Below are positions 11,662 through 24,284 of a stretch of DNA of 61,187 nucleotides, piece by piece. A program made the position numbers and the translations under genes. The DNA comes from Bigelowiella natans CCMP2755 (Eukaryota; Cercozoa; Chlorarachniophyceae), in the NCBI GenBank assembly GCA_000320545.1, contig ADNK01003228.1:1-61187 (forward strand), in the 5' to 3' direction. The notes under the pieces are model-generated. The model was not told the origin of the DNA and ran no database searches. It worked only from the letters and a program-made list of their open reading frames with translations. Position 1 is the first letter of the stretch; every line of letters starts with the position of its first letter.

Positions 11662-13705
11662 CAATCAGGCCGATGAGAGACGACAATTTAGTCACAGATG
11701 CTTGGTTTTGTATGTGCTTGTGTGTGCGTTTGAATGGGCACGCGTGTTGTAAATGGATGTCTTAAAGCGAGCGAGTGAAAAGTGAGTGGAATATGTGCGC
11801 TGGGAAGCATGACCCATCTTTGGTTATTGGTGAATTGGTAGGAACGATTTCGAGACGAATATGGTGTACCAGTATGTTTGCTCATCATTATCATCATCAT
11901 CATCACATAGTGTACTACCAAAGGAAGTAAGAGAATATAGCAATCATCGTCGATTTTGCCGAGAAGAAACTGAGTTTCCTCAGGAATTAGATCCTCCACA
12001 TCCTCACTGCTCTTACCTTTCGAAAGAATATGAAAGCACATTTCCTGAAACAAAAACCTGACATTCTCTCTCCTATTGTCATGATTTGTCATAATCCTCG
12101 CACAGCTATTGTGTTTCAATTGTGCTCTCAATATATTATGTTCTAGTCGCCGAGCATGCAGGTTCAACAAGAACAACAACTACAACAACTATAACTACTA
12201 CAACTACTTAAATCTGTACCGTTGCCAACCTTCGGTACCATCCACCACAGCTTTTGCCGGGACAAAGCCATCCATCTTTGCACGTTCAACGCTCCTAAAT
12301 CGATGCTCATCTGGCTGTTTTTTACTGCAAACATTAAGGTTATCATTAACACAACTCAACCGTGCTAATAATCGAAGGTGAGAGTTCCAACATACTTGGC
12401 AGCGTGAAAGTTTATTTTTAAAAAAAATCATCAGTATGCGTACATGCATCCCCCGCAACACGCAGCAGCCAATCGAACAACAGTGAATTACTTTCTTTTC
12501 CTCCAAGAACCAAGTCATAGTTCCCCTCTAATTCAGGATAGAGCGAATTTGAGAATACGTCTTTGTTGAAAGAAAGGACTGGTTCCGCTCTTCCCTCGAC
12601 GTAGAGAGCAGAGCCTTCCTTCCTGCCATCCACCCCTTCTGCGCCAATTGCCAACTGCAGCTTTAAGGCTGATGAGGACAATGACGGCGACAATGACGAG
12701 GAGGAAGAAGAGGAATCGGTGGTATCAGCACCAACTGATTGATGCTGAAGAAACTCAGCGGCCCTATACTTACGAACAGAGCGTTGGAGCTGTTGAACCC
12801 GCAGGAAGAGCAGCTTAACACCACTTGAAATGTCCGCGGTACTACCTTTTACCTTGCCCCATTGCTTCCACCATTCAATTCCTTCCTCTTCCACGCCATC
12901 AAAATTGTGGGCTTTCAATATGCTAGCTCCTATCAGCGCTTCTGCCTCCTCAAATAGCAAAACCAAACGCTCCTCCAGTGCATGAATGACGCTCGCGTCG
13001 GCTCTCTGCAATATTGAACGGATGTGTGAGTGCTGACGAGATTCATAATTTTGTTGTCTATGATCGTTATAATAGTGATAACTTTAGAAGGAAGTGTACA
13101 CAGTTGTCGATAACCTGCCCCAAGCTTATCTGTATGTTTACTAAGTCTCCTAGCTGCGATGTCCTGAGAAGGAGATCTTCGGATGCATCGTACTCTCCTT
13201 TTCTACTGTTGGCAGAATTTTCTGTTGAGAGGAACTTGCCGATGGCTTCTGGGCTTATAACCCTTATTGCATGTGTACAAAGCAGGCCAGGGCTTATATT
13301 TCTAACCCCAAACTTCGTAGTGTGGCCATTGTTTCCCTTCAACCTAAAAGTTTTGAGGTGTCATAGAGAAGTGTGTCATAGTAGTATCTCATTTTGGAAA
13401 GTGGGAATTTACTCGTCGATCGATGGTGTTCTCCTTAGCTTAGCCAGGTCTTGGAAGGTTGGAAAACTCGCAGCAGACTGGCCAATCCGATTCGAAGTGC
13501 CTGGAATACGGTTGAGCGACGTGCCAAGCGACGGGACATGATTCTTCTGGTCTCGATGTCTATCTAGCGATAAGAAGGACCAAAAAACCAGCCCAAGTAG
13601 ACAGGTCTTAAATGTTAAAAGTTTGCACCACCTCCTTCTCCCCCCTAACAGGGCCTTCCACTCTCTTTTCAGAGGCAAAAGGGGTGGGGGTGACCCCACA
13701 CTCAT
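8943..13705 (-). CDS. raffinose synthase / alkaline alpha-galactosidase (Sip1 family, GH36), membrane-anchored
   Basis: Exons: 13705-13413, 13343-13115, 13005-12444, 12324-12208, 12016-11919, 11616 to about 10935, 10866-10723, 10551-8943, all in matching phases. Family motifs run in order: RQKLWWMVPKVG, IPEETQFLL, LSLESGD, FGWCTWDAFY, IILDDGWQ, YCWHALLGYW, ADGVKVDAQS (nucleophile Asp) and IPDWDCFQSLHP (acid/base Asp). The family makes or breaks galactosyl sucrose oligosaccharides. The N-terminal 250 residues or so before the first family motif are not recognised. Residues about 30-50 form a hydrophobic anchor followed by a basic, Ser/Thr-rich stretch, unusual for a family that is mostly soluble and suggesting organelle or Golgi placement. 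The catalytic part contains low-complexity inserts: Gly/Ala runs, a Gln run, and an acidic linker just after the DDGWQ motif. Confidence is high for family, moderate for the exact substrate. Confidence 0.9.
10616..10702. repeat. (CA)n and (TA)n microsatellites in an intron
   Basis: A CA run (about 10616-10652) and a TA run (about 10675-10702) lie in the intron between the last two raffinose-synthase exons. A further CA run is at about 11631-11660 in the intron upstream of exon 6. Confidence 0.95.
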
Positions 13706-14944
13706 CGGGTGTTTATCTCTCCTCCTATCTTCAATCTGCGACAACAAACTAAAGGTTGTCGTCTTATTGTCTAGCTCGCTTGTTCATTCATCTGATGAAA
13801 CTGCAACCTGCGACATGAAATTGGGGTTGTCGCCTTCCAAAATTCAATGTTTAATTTGAGGAGACATTGCCTCGTGCTGAGCTTTGTGCTCTCCTGGAGT
13901 CCTCGCACGTGGATGGCGCATTCGAAACGAACCCTCAATTTCCGTGGTGGTCTTGCTGATACTGATTGAGGAGAGTGTGGAAGAGTTCGCACAACCCATA
14001 ATCCTTTCAGCTTCACCATTGGAATCACTCACTCACCCACCCACTCGATCACTCTAGCACTCACCACAATTGTCCAAACTCACAAGCCAGCCCATGGCGC
14101 AGCTAGCCAACTAGCCAGCAAGGCTGCACAGGAAGGGCCACCTAGCCATGCATTGCATGCTAGCCTTAGCATAGCCGAGTCGTTCATTCAGTGATCCGTT
14201 TGTTCATTCTAATGACCCTTTCAGCTGCACCATTGATGATCCTTCTAGCCTTCTGCGCACGACTGCTAGACTGTGCGCACGCCTGGCACGCCATGCTAGC
14301 ATGCAGCACGCGCGTGTGACTACACGCGCAGAACAAGCACGCATCACAGCGGGCACTCCAGCACTCGCATGTACGTGAACAGACCAGAGACACGCACAAG
14401 CGCCAGAGCGTGCATGATGTCGAGCAAATGCTGGCATGCTAGCATGTAGCATGGCTAGATGGCCATCTAGCTGTGCATCACTGCTGTCTCACTAGCTCAG
14501 ATCTGGAGACATCAGCAGGTGCAGAGCAATGTGATGTGATAGAAGGGAGAGCTAGAGAGCATTTCTAAACGTGTCTAGATCTAGATGTGCGTTGAATACT
14601 TGCCAATTTTGGATATGCGTCGCACACATGCTCTAGTGCTGCGTACGAGTAGATCGTTGTAACATCATCGTTAGATCTCGTTGGATCCTAATGCGCAGGT
14701 TTAGAATCCAAATTGCTGCATGAAAAAGAATGCAATGCGCTTATCAATCAGACAGTGTCATCAAGTTGTAAATTAAAGCTGAGAACAAGAATGCACTATG
14801 ATGTAAACAAATGGATTTCGTAAGGGGCGAAATAATAAGAGTAAGAGGTGCGTTCTCCTTTTTTCTGTACTATCTTCAAATAGAGGGAGGAAGAGATCCA
14901 CATATAGTCCAACTATGATTGCTTCGTCTTCTTCTCATTTGCTC
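13706..14944. other. intergenic: 5' leader hairpins plus CTAG-rich 3' island
   Basis: This lies between two minus-strand genes. Just upstream of the raffinose-synthase ATG are two GCGACA...TGTCGC-type hairpins (13738-13761 and 13810-13833). From about 14040 to 14640 the sequence is crowded with CTAG, GCATGC and CGCGTG words; this part is 3' of the DUF89 gene. No supported gene. Confidence 0.6.
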
Positions 14945-15852
14945 CTATCTTGGTAGATCTTTCTTCCATTCTGGATCATCGTACTCATCGTAATTGCCCA
15001 TTCTCAGATCCATATTAATCCATTCTCTCTGATTACGTTTGTCGTAGTGTGGAAAATGCTTGTAAAGTACGCCATCTCCATCTGCGTCATCAATGTCATC
15101 ATCGCTTTCATCCATGTCATCAGTCCAATGAGGTTCTTCGGCGTTTGCTACACGCTTCCGACGTTCAAGGTCTTGCTTTCGTTCGTACATGAGTTTTCCG
15201 GGCGGATTTTTCCTCTCCTTCTCCAGTAAATCTTCTTCTATCCTATCTAAGATCCACTCATCGTCTTCCCTAGCGAAAGCACTCACTTCTGCGCGGTATG
15301 CTTCATTTTTCCTGTGAATTTCATCAAGTTTCCTTTCCAAACCGCTTGGGCCCCCCATCTCTCTGATTTCATCCCATGTAAATACGTTACATGTTTCAAG
15401 AGGGTTGTCGTTGAGCTTCTTGAGGAAACTCTTAATCCGCTCACTTCTTTCGTTCCACTTGTCTAGCACCCTGGAAGACTCGATTTCCTGTCTTCTCTCC
15501 TCGAAAAGTGGCAACACGAGCTTATTCCACTTTTTTTCCCATTTCTCATCATTTGAAGGGCCAAAAGTCCATGCTGTTTCCTCATCAGTAGCAAGTCTCG
15601 GAATCTCCCTGATATCATGTAGTTCATAATCATCTTCTCGGAGCTCTTTGCCAATTTCTTTGAAAGAAACCGTAGAGCCGGGGATACCACGTGGAATATC
15701 ACGCTTTGGTCGGAAAGTTGTATTACGATACTTTTGTCGCTCGAATCGATATTTGCGCTGCATCTGTTGAAACCTAGGTAATAATGCCATCATGGAATAT
15801 ATGAAGCATCAGTGAAAACTATTTACCCCATCACCAGTATCATTTAGTGTAG

Positions 15853-15888
<36 letters not shown>

Positions 15889-17681
15889 TAGTAATGGAGT
15901 GAATTTATACTCGTGTCATCATCATCATCATCATTGTCATCATCATCATCCTTACATGTCATCAGCCATCTCCCATGTTGGTAACACTGCTTCCACTTCG
16001 TCCATTAATGCTTTCTCGGGGTGCGGCTGTGGGCCTATATCTGTTTCGATATCACCCTCCACCACTCTATCGTTCATGGCTTCAAACGCATCGATTTTGG
16101 CCAACTCCGGCTGTTGATGTCGTTATATGCAACATATGCAACAAAAATACACAAACGATTAAAGGGAACGAATACTGAAAATGAAACACATCATCAAGAA
16201 GGGCGGAGGGAAAGCTACTGCTTCTACTATTTCTCATTAAGTACCTGGCGGCCACGTTCTCCAATTAAATGCTTGACAGAATCCTCGGTTTCAAGAAGAG
16301 AAAATTCGTCATCTTTGAGCGTTACTCGTTCAACATCATTCGGATCATCTTCGACGTAATTTGGGTTGTCTATATCCCGTTCCTCTACTATGTCTTTCCA
16401 TATGAGCTTATTGTCTCTGTGCAGCATTCCAACGAGCTGGCCTATAGTAATCGGTAAAGTTGAAAATTCAAATTTATTTTAAGTAGTGGGGGGGAGGGGG
16501 GGGAGAAAACGCGCAGGGTCACGATGCGCCCCATCTTCAAACTGCTGCATTTCCACGGAAAAGTCTATTAGAAAGTAGCAAGGATGGTAAAACGCTGGTA
16601 ATTACTGTCTGTATAATCCCCATTGAACAGCCTATCTGCTTCGGAGTACAATTCCTCAGGTAGCTAAGCATATTATGTTGGAACAGTAAATAAGACCTCG
16701 TATTGACGTAATCAACATGCATTAAAGTTATACAGTACAACACCATTGCTAACGATTCCACGATGCACTTCTCACGTAAACAAACAATACGGCCACAATA
16801 TTAATTTCAACTAGTTTTTCAATCAATTGTCTGCGAGAATGGCGATGATAGTATTACATCAGTCGAGTAGTAGAAAGGAGCTTCTTTCGTGTGGCGATGC
16901 AGATATTGCACGTGTGTTTCATTTGCAACGACTGCTTCAGACCTAATATTCGTATTATTATTTACATTCTCGGTGAGGGGGGTAACTCTTAACTGTAGAT
17001 TAATCGATGGATCAATCGATTTATCATCCCTCCCCCTCCCCCTCTCTCTTTTACTGTATGTGTTTGTGTTCGTGATGTGTTTCAAAATATGCATCTGTGT
17101 TGTAATGCATGCATGGAGGGCGTCATGACAATCGTCTTCGACACAGTTTTTTAGTAAAACAATCATCTGATTAGGATGATGATGTAGCACCGACCAAAGG
17201 GTATTAGATCCATAGAATTGAATGGTTCCCCTTGCTTCTGCTCCAGCAGCATCGTCCGCATCTGGCCCTGGTAGTGAAGATAATATGTGTGCATATGCGC
17301 GTGCTTGCAGGTATGCGTGCATATGCATGCGTGTGCGTGTGTCTGTGCGTGCGTGCGGTTGTGTGAAGAACACAATGGAAACTCAAAAAAATATGATAAA
17401 AATATATAATCACAGTATAATCTTAGGAATACTCGTATGATATCCTCCTGATATCCAACCCTTCCCCAAACAGCTGCTTCCACCATTACTACATTTACTA
17501 CTACTACTCCTTGTTTAAGTTACCTGGATTAGATGGCTTTCGTGCGTTCCGTTCTTCGATAGATCCTTCCATAAGCATTTCACTCCATGCCCCATGTTCT
17601 CTGCTGTATTCAAACCTGTACGACGAACCTTCCACCTGCGCCTTCTCGACATGCTTTTCCACCTGGTATGAATATAATATT

Positions 17682-17747
<66 letters not shown>

Positions 17748-17922
17748 TTGAGTGTTAAAGAGGAAAAGCAAACATAGGTGTTTCCATCACAGGATGATCG
17801 ATAACACGGTCTTCTCAGCTTCTCGCACGCTCGCAGAACAAAGCAACAATTCACAAAAATAGACGACCAGCGCCCACATTATGGATGATCCTACACTATC
17901 GCCGCTAGTATAAGTAGTAGTG

Positions 17923-17956
<34 letters not shown>

Positions 17957-20889
17957 AAGTAGCTGTAGTTGGTAGTATCATCAAAGTAGCTAAGTATCCG
18001 CGCAAGCAGTACTACCATATATACACATATACATATTGGTTTTTGTGTAATAAGACTGCTGCACACCTGATTTGTTGCTTCTCCTAAAATCTGGGACAAT
18101 GCAGATATCCTTTTCTTCTCCAATATTTCAAGGTCTTGTTGCTCTTCCTCCTTGCTCCCATCATCATCATCATCATTATTGTTATCATCACCATATCCAT
18201 CTGGTGACGATGCTGCCATTCCAAAGAGGCTAGGCGTCTCAACTACCCTCAAAGATACCAACGGTGCTGGGAAGTATCCTGCAATCTCACTAAATCTTGC
18301 CGATGAAGGATACTCCCTGTCTCCTGTGACTTTGCGCCACTGGAAATCTCCTTTCATAATCACTAAATCCGAGAACTGCAAGGTTTCGAGCAAATCTTGG
18401 GGTAGATCATAGTCGAAGTATGGCGTGGGAGTCGATAGGAAGGAGGATTCCATCACCTCCAACTTCTTGCTGTTCAGTAGACGGTCTACGTTAATTCCGA
18501 AGTCATATAGGTCATTTATCCTCTCTCGATGAGGTTCGTTATACTTCACTAAAGCATCGAGCAAGATTTCTAAGTCCCCAGCCCATGCTTGCAAAGCCAC
18601 AGGTCTGTCTCTCATCACAAGGACCACGTTATTCACGATGAAGCTGTCCAGCAACCATGTCGCAAGCACCAAATCACTGAGCAACTCGAACCCAGAATTT
18701 CCTGTCACGATCGCTATCTTCCCCCTCCCAGGGCAGCTAGCGTTCTGCGTAATGGCAGACATGTACTCATATACATGCTTGGTCTCATCAATGATCATCT
18801 CCTTTCCTGGAGCAGCAACCCCGAAGGCAGTATCGATGGAAGGACCATATTTGATCGTATCAGCGCCCGATGCCCACGTAGAAGCATGTAAAAACTCTCG
18901 AAAATTCTCTAAGTTCCATGCCCCCACTTTCTCTGATTTCATTTTGATGAGCTTATGAATGTTTTGGGCTGATTTGCGAACGATTCGATATTTTTCGCTG
19001 AGCATGTAGTCTCTACCCGTGGTCGGCACACCTGCGATTTCCGTGACTCTCCGGTAGGCGTATGCTTCGGAGAAAAGTGCAGGTAGTTCAGGCCATATAG
19101 CAGGAGTTGTGGAGTCGGGCTCAATGATTGCTTGGTTATAATCATCCACAAGTTTAAACATCTCGTCCCAATTCTTGTTTAGCAATGCTGCATCGGCCCT
19201 TAGCTCGAAGGGTCTGATTGGAGGGTAAAGACGAACATTGCCCTTCAAACTGGCAAAGTCGTTTAGAACCTTGTTGTACACATCAGCATCGGGATTTCCT
19301 AGCTGTGAATCTAGCGTGTAGTTTTCAGAGACGCCACCGAACTGAAGGAGCTCCTTTCTAAGATGCGCCAACCTTTTCTTCTGCGAGTCGCTAAGCTGCG
19401 GGTACTCCTCGCTGTCACCACTGTGATGATCCCATTCGTCTTCCTGGATTATCATTTCTATGTATCTCGGAATGTCAACTTGTAGCGCTTTTTGGGCAGC
19501 AAGATCTTGCGAGAATCGAATCATTGGTAAGTGAATTGTTGTGAGGGTCTGGTTGCTGAATCGTAAGGTATCATGGTCACGTGTAACCATTGGAGCAGAA
19601 GATGAGGAAGAAGAATCGTAACTGTTTTCCCAAATTTTAGAGAGATTCGAGAGAGTTGACGGTGGCTGGTTTCTGTCAAATTCCTGCCATTCATCTTCTT
19701 GATCAAGTTCGTTTAGAGCATCCTCTTCTGTAAATGGAATCAATTTGTGCTCTTCGCCTGGACGATTTTGTTCAATCCGAAACGCCATAACATTATTGTC
19801 CCTATCCCAATCATAGTCTCTATCGTCATTGGCTTTGTACATAAGTTCATTAATATCTGAGAATTCATCAATTTCCTCAAGTATTTCCACAGGTCCTGCG
19901 ACGCCGGGGGCTTCTGAATGATCGGCAATGGCACGAAGCTGAGATGTGTTTCGAATCTCGAATCTAATGCGCTTCTCCTCCTCTTCCGTAAAGCTGAGCA
20001 CGTAATAGACGATAGCATACTCTTTACCAGGTTCAATGATTTCTTGTACAGTACCAGGCCACCATTCACCATCGCTACGTAAGGCGATCACACCTTGGCC
20101 CACCGTGTAGTTACCATGATCTTCATCTTTAGGTACAAGCGGCGGCCTCATATAAAGACTTTGGGCAAATATATCTGTGCCTCCACGTTGTTTTAATGCC
20201 TCCCATTCCCCTTGCTCAGGTTCAGTCGTCTTCTCTCTTTTCGTAAGTTGTTCAGTGTATGCATTAGATTTCGCAAGCCTGTTCTTAATCCTATCATTAA
20301 GGTCTGATTCTGTCCACCAGTTTTCCTCGTATGTCTTGCCCATATCCCAGAAATCATCAGGAAGGTGGCCATAATCCGTATCGTCAGTTCTCTCATCGGC
20401 TCGATCGTGCCAGTCGGCATCCTCATCAGGATCTTCTTCGTTATCATCGCTGTAGGTTTGCTTTTCTTTGGCATGTACTATCGAACGATGGTCCAATTCA
20501 TGTCGACGTTTTCCATTTACATCTTGGAAAGAACTTCTGGAGGGTAAAGAAGAACCTTCGGGCTTCGAGAATCCATTTCTTTCAAATAATGAACTAAACA
20601 CTCGATATTGCCCCAGGTCATGTCTACGATATTAGAATTTCGGATTTAGAGATTTTATAATTAAAAATTTCATAGCGTTCTACCGATTTCTACGTGAATA
20701 TGGCGTCCAGGTCCTAGCATTCCTACCCAAGGATCGAAGAGTTTGCCGAGGCTGGGAGGAGGAAGGAGTCTTGAAGGCGGGATTTTGTGCAATGCTACTG
20801 CTCAAGTGACCAGGCCAAGTAGCGGTAATTGCGCACCCAAATGCAAGAACTAAGCCCGCAGACAAGAATTGGCCCTTGACCTTGGCCAT
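14945..20889 (-). CDS. Tudor-like + DUF89/ARMT1-type protein with long acidic C-terminal region
   Basis: Exons: 20889-20684, 20623-18067, 17662-17524, 17267 to about 17110 (3' edge unresolved), 16942-16858, 16663-16606, 16441-16245, 16110-15956, 15773-14945. Exon 1 encodes a hydrophobic leader, then a Ser/Thr/Arg-rich stretch starting after NPAF, like a bipartite plastid presequence. Next comes an acidic region, a Tudor/Agenet-like strand set (VGQGVIALRSDGEWWPGTV, about residue 240), and a DUF89 domain (about 540-850) with NSGFELLSDL and MKGDFQWRK, the metal-site motifs of ARMT1-type damage-control phosphatases. The rest (about 500 residues, charged, Asp-rich) is not recognised. A single gene is inferred from phase-compatible splicing. 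If the exon 4 link is wrong, 16942-14945 could be a separate gene. Confidence 0.75.
15855..15950. repeat. (GTA)n and (ATC)n trinucleotide tracts
   Basis: GTA repeats (about 15855-15894) and ATC repeats (about 15917-15950) lie in the intron between the last two exons of the DUF89 gene. A TA/GA compound tract (about 17686-17748) and a GTA tract (about 17909-17956) lie in its intron 2. Confidence 0.9.
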
Positions 20890-21803
20890 CGGCACCCTCT
20901 AGTAAAACAACGATGACATTAGAGCAAAATCATATTCCTTCTTTGTGGTCTATTTTACGATTTGGACACGATTTTCTCGTGTAATAACTTCTGTGGATGT
21001 GATAATAAATTATTACTGGCTCCAAAAGTGCTGCTTCACCTTTTAGGACCGCTTGCACGTGAGAAGAGTACAATCTTCGTATGGGGGGTGGTTTGATTTG
21101 TACCACTCCACAGTAATTGCCAAGGTGGACCTATCTTTGCACTACGACAATTAGAATATTATGTCGCTTTTCAAAAACGCTCTACTATGATAATTTCTTG
21201 AGGCCACGGTGCTACAGTACTCTGAGTGGAAGAGCTAGTTTCAGATCTGTAATATTGTGAATGTGATCCAGAGGCTTAAAATGCAGATTGTATCTCGCAA
21301 AGATTGGTAAATATTCTTGTCTCTCTAATAAAAATAAATACGAATGCATGTGCCTGTATTAACAAACCCAGAAATTAAAAAAACATTTATCCCTCAAGCT
21401 ATCATATCAAACACCTAAGACACAACAATCTATGGATTCTATGAATGGACTATTGATTGAGAAGACTGCAACCTATTGAGCTCACGATGTTCATGGTGTA
21501 GAAATCTGCCCAACAGAAAATATATACACCGATAAATTAAGATCTCCAAAAGAATAAGTTCTTGTTCGATTAAAAATCGCATAAAAGCGAAATTGTTTCG
21601 CGGAAAATTGAGACACCATGCTGATTTCCTTCTTTTGATAATTATTGGATGTCTAAATAGACTAAATTTCAATTGTGCGACATAAATTTGTACAAGTCTC
21701 TCTTGCTAAATTCATCGACATTTAGCTCGGCTCCGCCACTCCACAATCTGGAAAAAAGGATCCTGGACTTCTCTCCCGCCCCGGGCCCCCCTCAAAGAGC
21801 ACC
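20890..21803. promoter_or_regulatory. divergent promoter region, DUF89 gene / CAF-1 gene
   Basis: A 0.9-kb gap between two 5' ends. It is AT-rich, with no CTAG-rich island of the sort seen at gene 3' ends. A 77-codon minus frame (21439-21672) shows no motifs and is probably chance. Confidence 0.5.
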
Positions 21804-24243
21804 ATGAAAGTTGCCACGCCGATGATTAGCTGGCATGCTAGAGATCCCGTTCTCTCCGTTGATACTCATCCATTGAACAATAAAATCGCCACAGCCGGTG
21901 CAGACAAATTTGTGAGGGTAAATACATCATAATTGTGTTGCGTGGATACCGTTCTCTGAAAGCTTATTTCTAACCTCTCCCTTTCGCTTCAGATTTGGAA
22001 GTTGAAAGATAACTCGAGCGAAGACGAAAAGGGTGAGCTCAACGTTAAGATCCTTGCGAATCTTAAATACCACTCAGCGGGCGTGAACATTGTGAGATTC
22101 TCTCCAGATGGTACCAATGATTTCATTTATTCATGGCCATCCATCCTCATTAATAACGAACAATTCATTTGCTAGGGAAGTATCTTGCTTCAGCTGGAGA
22201 CGACGGTATGATATTTGTGTATCAAGTCTCGCACGAAGTGGAGGAATCGGTGTCATTTGGAGAAGAAAAGCAGGAAAATGCTGAAAACTGGGTTCGAGTC
22301 AAAACTCTCAGGTGAAGAGATTTTCCTCTCATAATGATATCTTGCCAATTTTCGAATTTTTGAGAATTAATGATCCTTCAGGGGACATCTCGGAGATGTT
22401 TATTCACTGTGTTGGTCTCCAGATTCGAAAGGTTTGCACAACATTCTACCAAAAAAGTACAGCTTTTACAGGATGCTCTCTACTTAATAGGATTGTTTAC
22501 TGGCTCTGTCGATAATAAGTGTATCCTGTGGGACGTTGAAAAAGGTAAAAGCTGATATTTTTATGGATCCGATGATGCAATAAAAATGATTATCGGAAAC
22601 TTACGATTCAGGCAAACCAGTGCAGTATTTCAGTGACCACAGCAGCTATGTACAGGGTGTTGCATGGGATCCATTATCCCACATGCTCGTGAGTCAAAGT
22701 GCTGACAGGTCGTCTTTAGAACCACGAAAGATGTTAATGAGTACTATAACGATTGTTATGAGAAAAAGAAGATGCATAATATTGAGAATACCTCCAAAGC
22801 AACAAAAAATCGCCTGTGAGCACGGTCGCTGTCCCAGAATCTCTACGAATAAGCGATTCCATTCAACCCAAATATATCGATCGTGCGAAAGTGACAAATA
22901 AAAAATGGTCTGACTCAATTTTGCTCGTTTGTAGGAGCTGCCGCGTCTATTCTGCAAGGAAAACGAAGAGGAATAAGAATAGCAAGCAGTATCGCTTAGC
23001 TACGGTAAGGATTCCTTCTCTTCACAATCTGTGTTTGTTATACTTATATTCGATAATTCACCCACAGACTATTAAAAGGCGCCTCTTTGAGGATGTATCC
23101 TCTAAAACGGAAAATCAGGCTCAGAACGCAAATTACGCTACGGCCTCTGAGAGTGCTGAACACGCGGCATCATCTGCCAAAAAAACACCAACTGGCCATA
23201 ATCTCTTTTGTGACGAAACAGTCCAAACGTAAACCACAAAAATAAAACTATTGAAGATTATCTATTGAGCGCAGATCCATATACGCCCTTACGATGTAGA
23301 AAATACCCTGTTCATATGATTGCTGTCGTATCGTTCACGCCGCCGTCACTACAACCACAGTTTCTTTCGTCGGCTTGCATTTTCTCCAGACGGAACGCTT
23401 CTGGCAGCTCCTACAGGTACAACATATACTGAAATATGCTCACTGACCTCCACATTTAATGAAGAAATTCGATATAATTATTTGATACAGTCATGCGGTC
23501 TGCTCTCTCCCCCCCCCCCCCCCCCCTTCTTAATTTCCACGCGCACGTACACAGACTTATGTGTGTGCGTTTGGATGTATACCTTTTATATTTATATGTA
23601 AACAAGGTTTTATGGAGTTAGATCACATAATTTCGAGACCTCTAATTTTCTCTCGTTCACAACATCGATAGGAAACTTGCTTCTGCTGGAAGAAAACTTG
23701 AAGAAAAATACTGCTACGACAGGATCAAAGGCTGGGAATATTCATACTCTGCACATTTTCCATCGTGATTCTCTGAAGAAGTAATTAGAAAATACTACTT
23801 ACAAATAGTACCAAGAGAGTACTGCTGAGGATGAAATGGAGATATTTCACTATATAATGGTGATGTTGCGTTGGTATTATATTAATTCTTGAACATTGTT
23901 GCCTTCCTTTGCTATTCCAGGCCGGCCTTCTACTTTCCCTTCGAGTATGCAACTTGCGTAGTACAATTCAGCCCAATGATTTACAAAAAAAGGAGGAGCC
24001 AGAAACGACAAGGTGAATGCCGTTCTGTTTCTAAAAGCAGTACCACCCTGTATTATCACCTTAAAGTGATTGATATGAAATGCTGGATGCCACCTCTAGG
24101 TTGTGAAGACAAGGACAATGAGCACAACGATAATGATAATGATACTGGGGATGAATGGACAAATTTTCCATACAGGATGGTTTTTGCTGTTGCTTCCCTG
24201 AAGAGGTACCACTTGAAGCATGTTAATATCGCTCCCACGGTTG

Positions 24244-24284
<41 letters not shown>

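Noticed and set aside
23020-23240. CAF-1 gene ending at the TAA at 23231
   Set aside because: A GTAAAC donor overlaps that stop and joins in phase to the FFRRLAFSPDG exon, as in the family.
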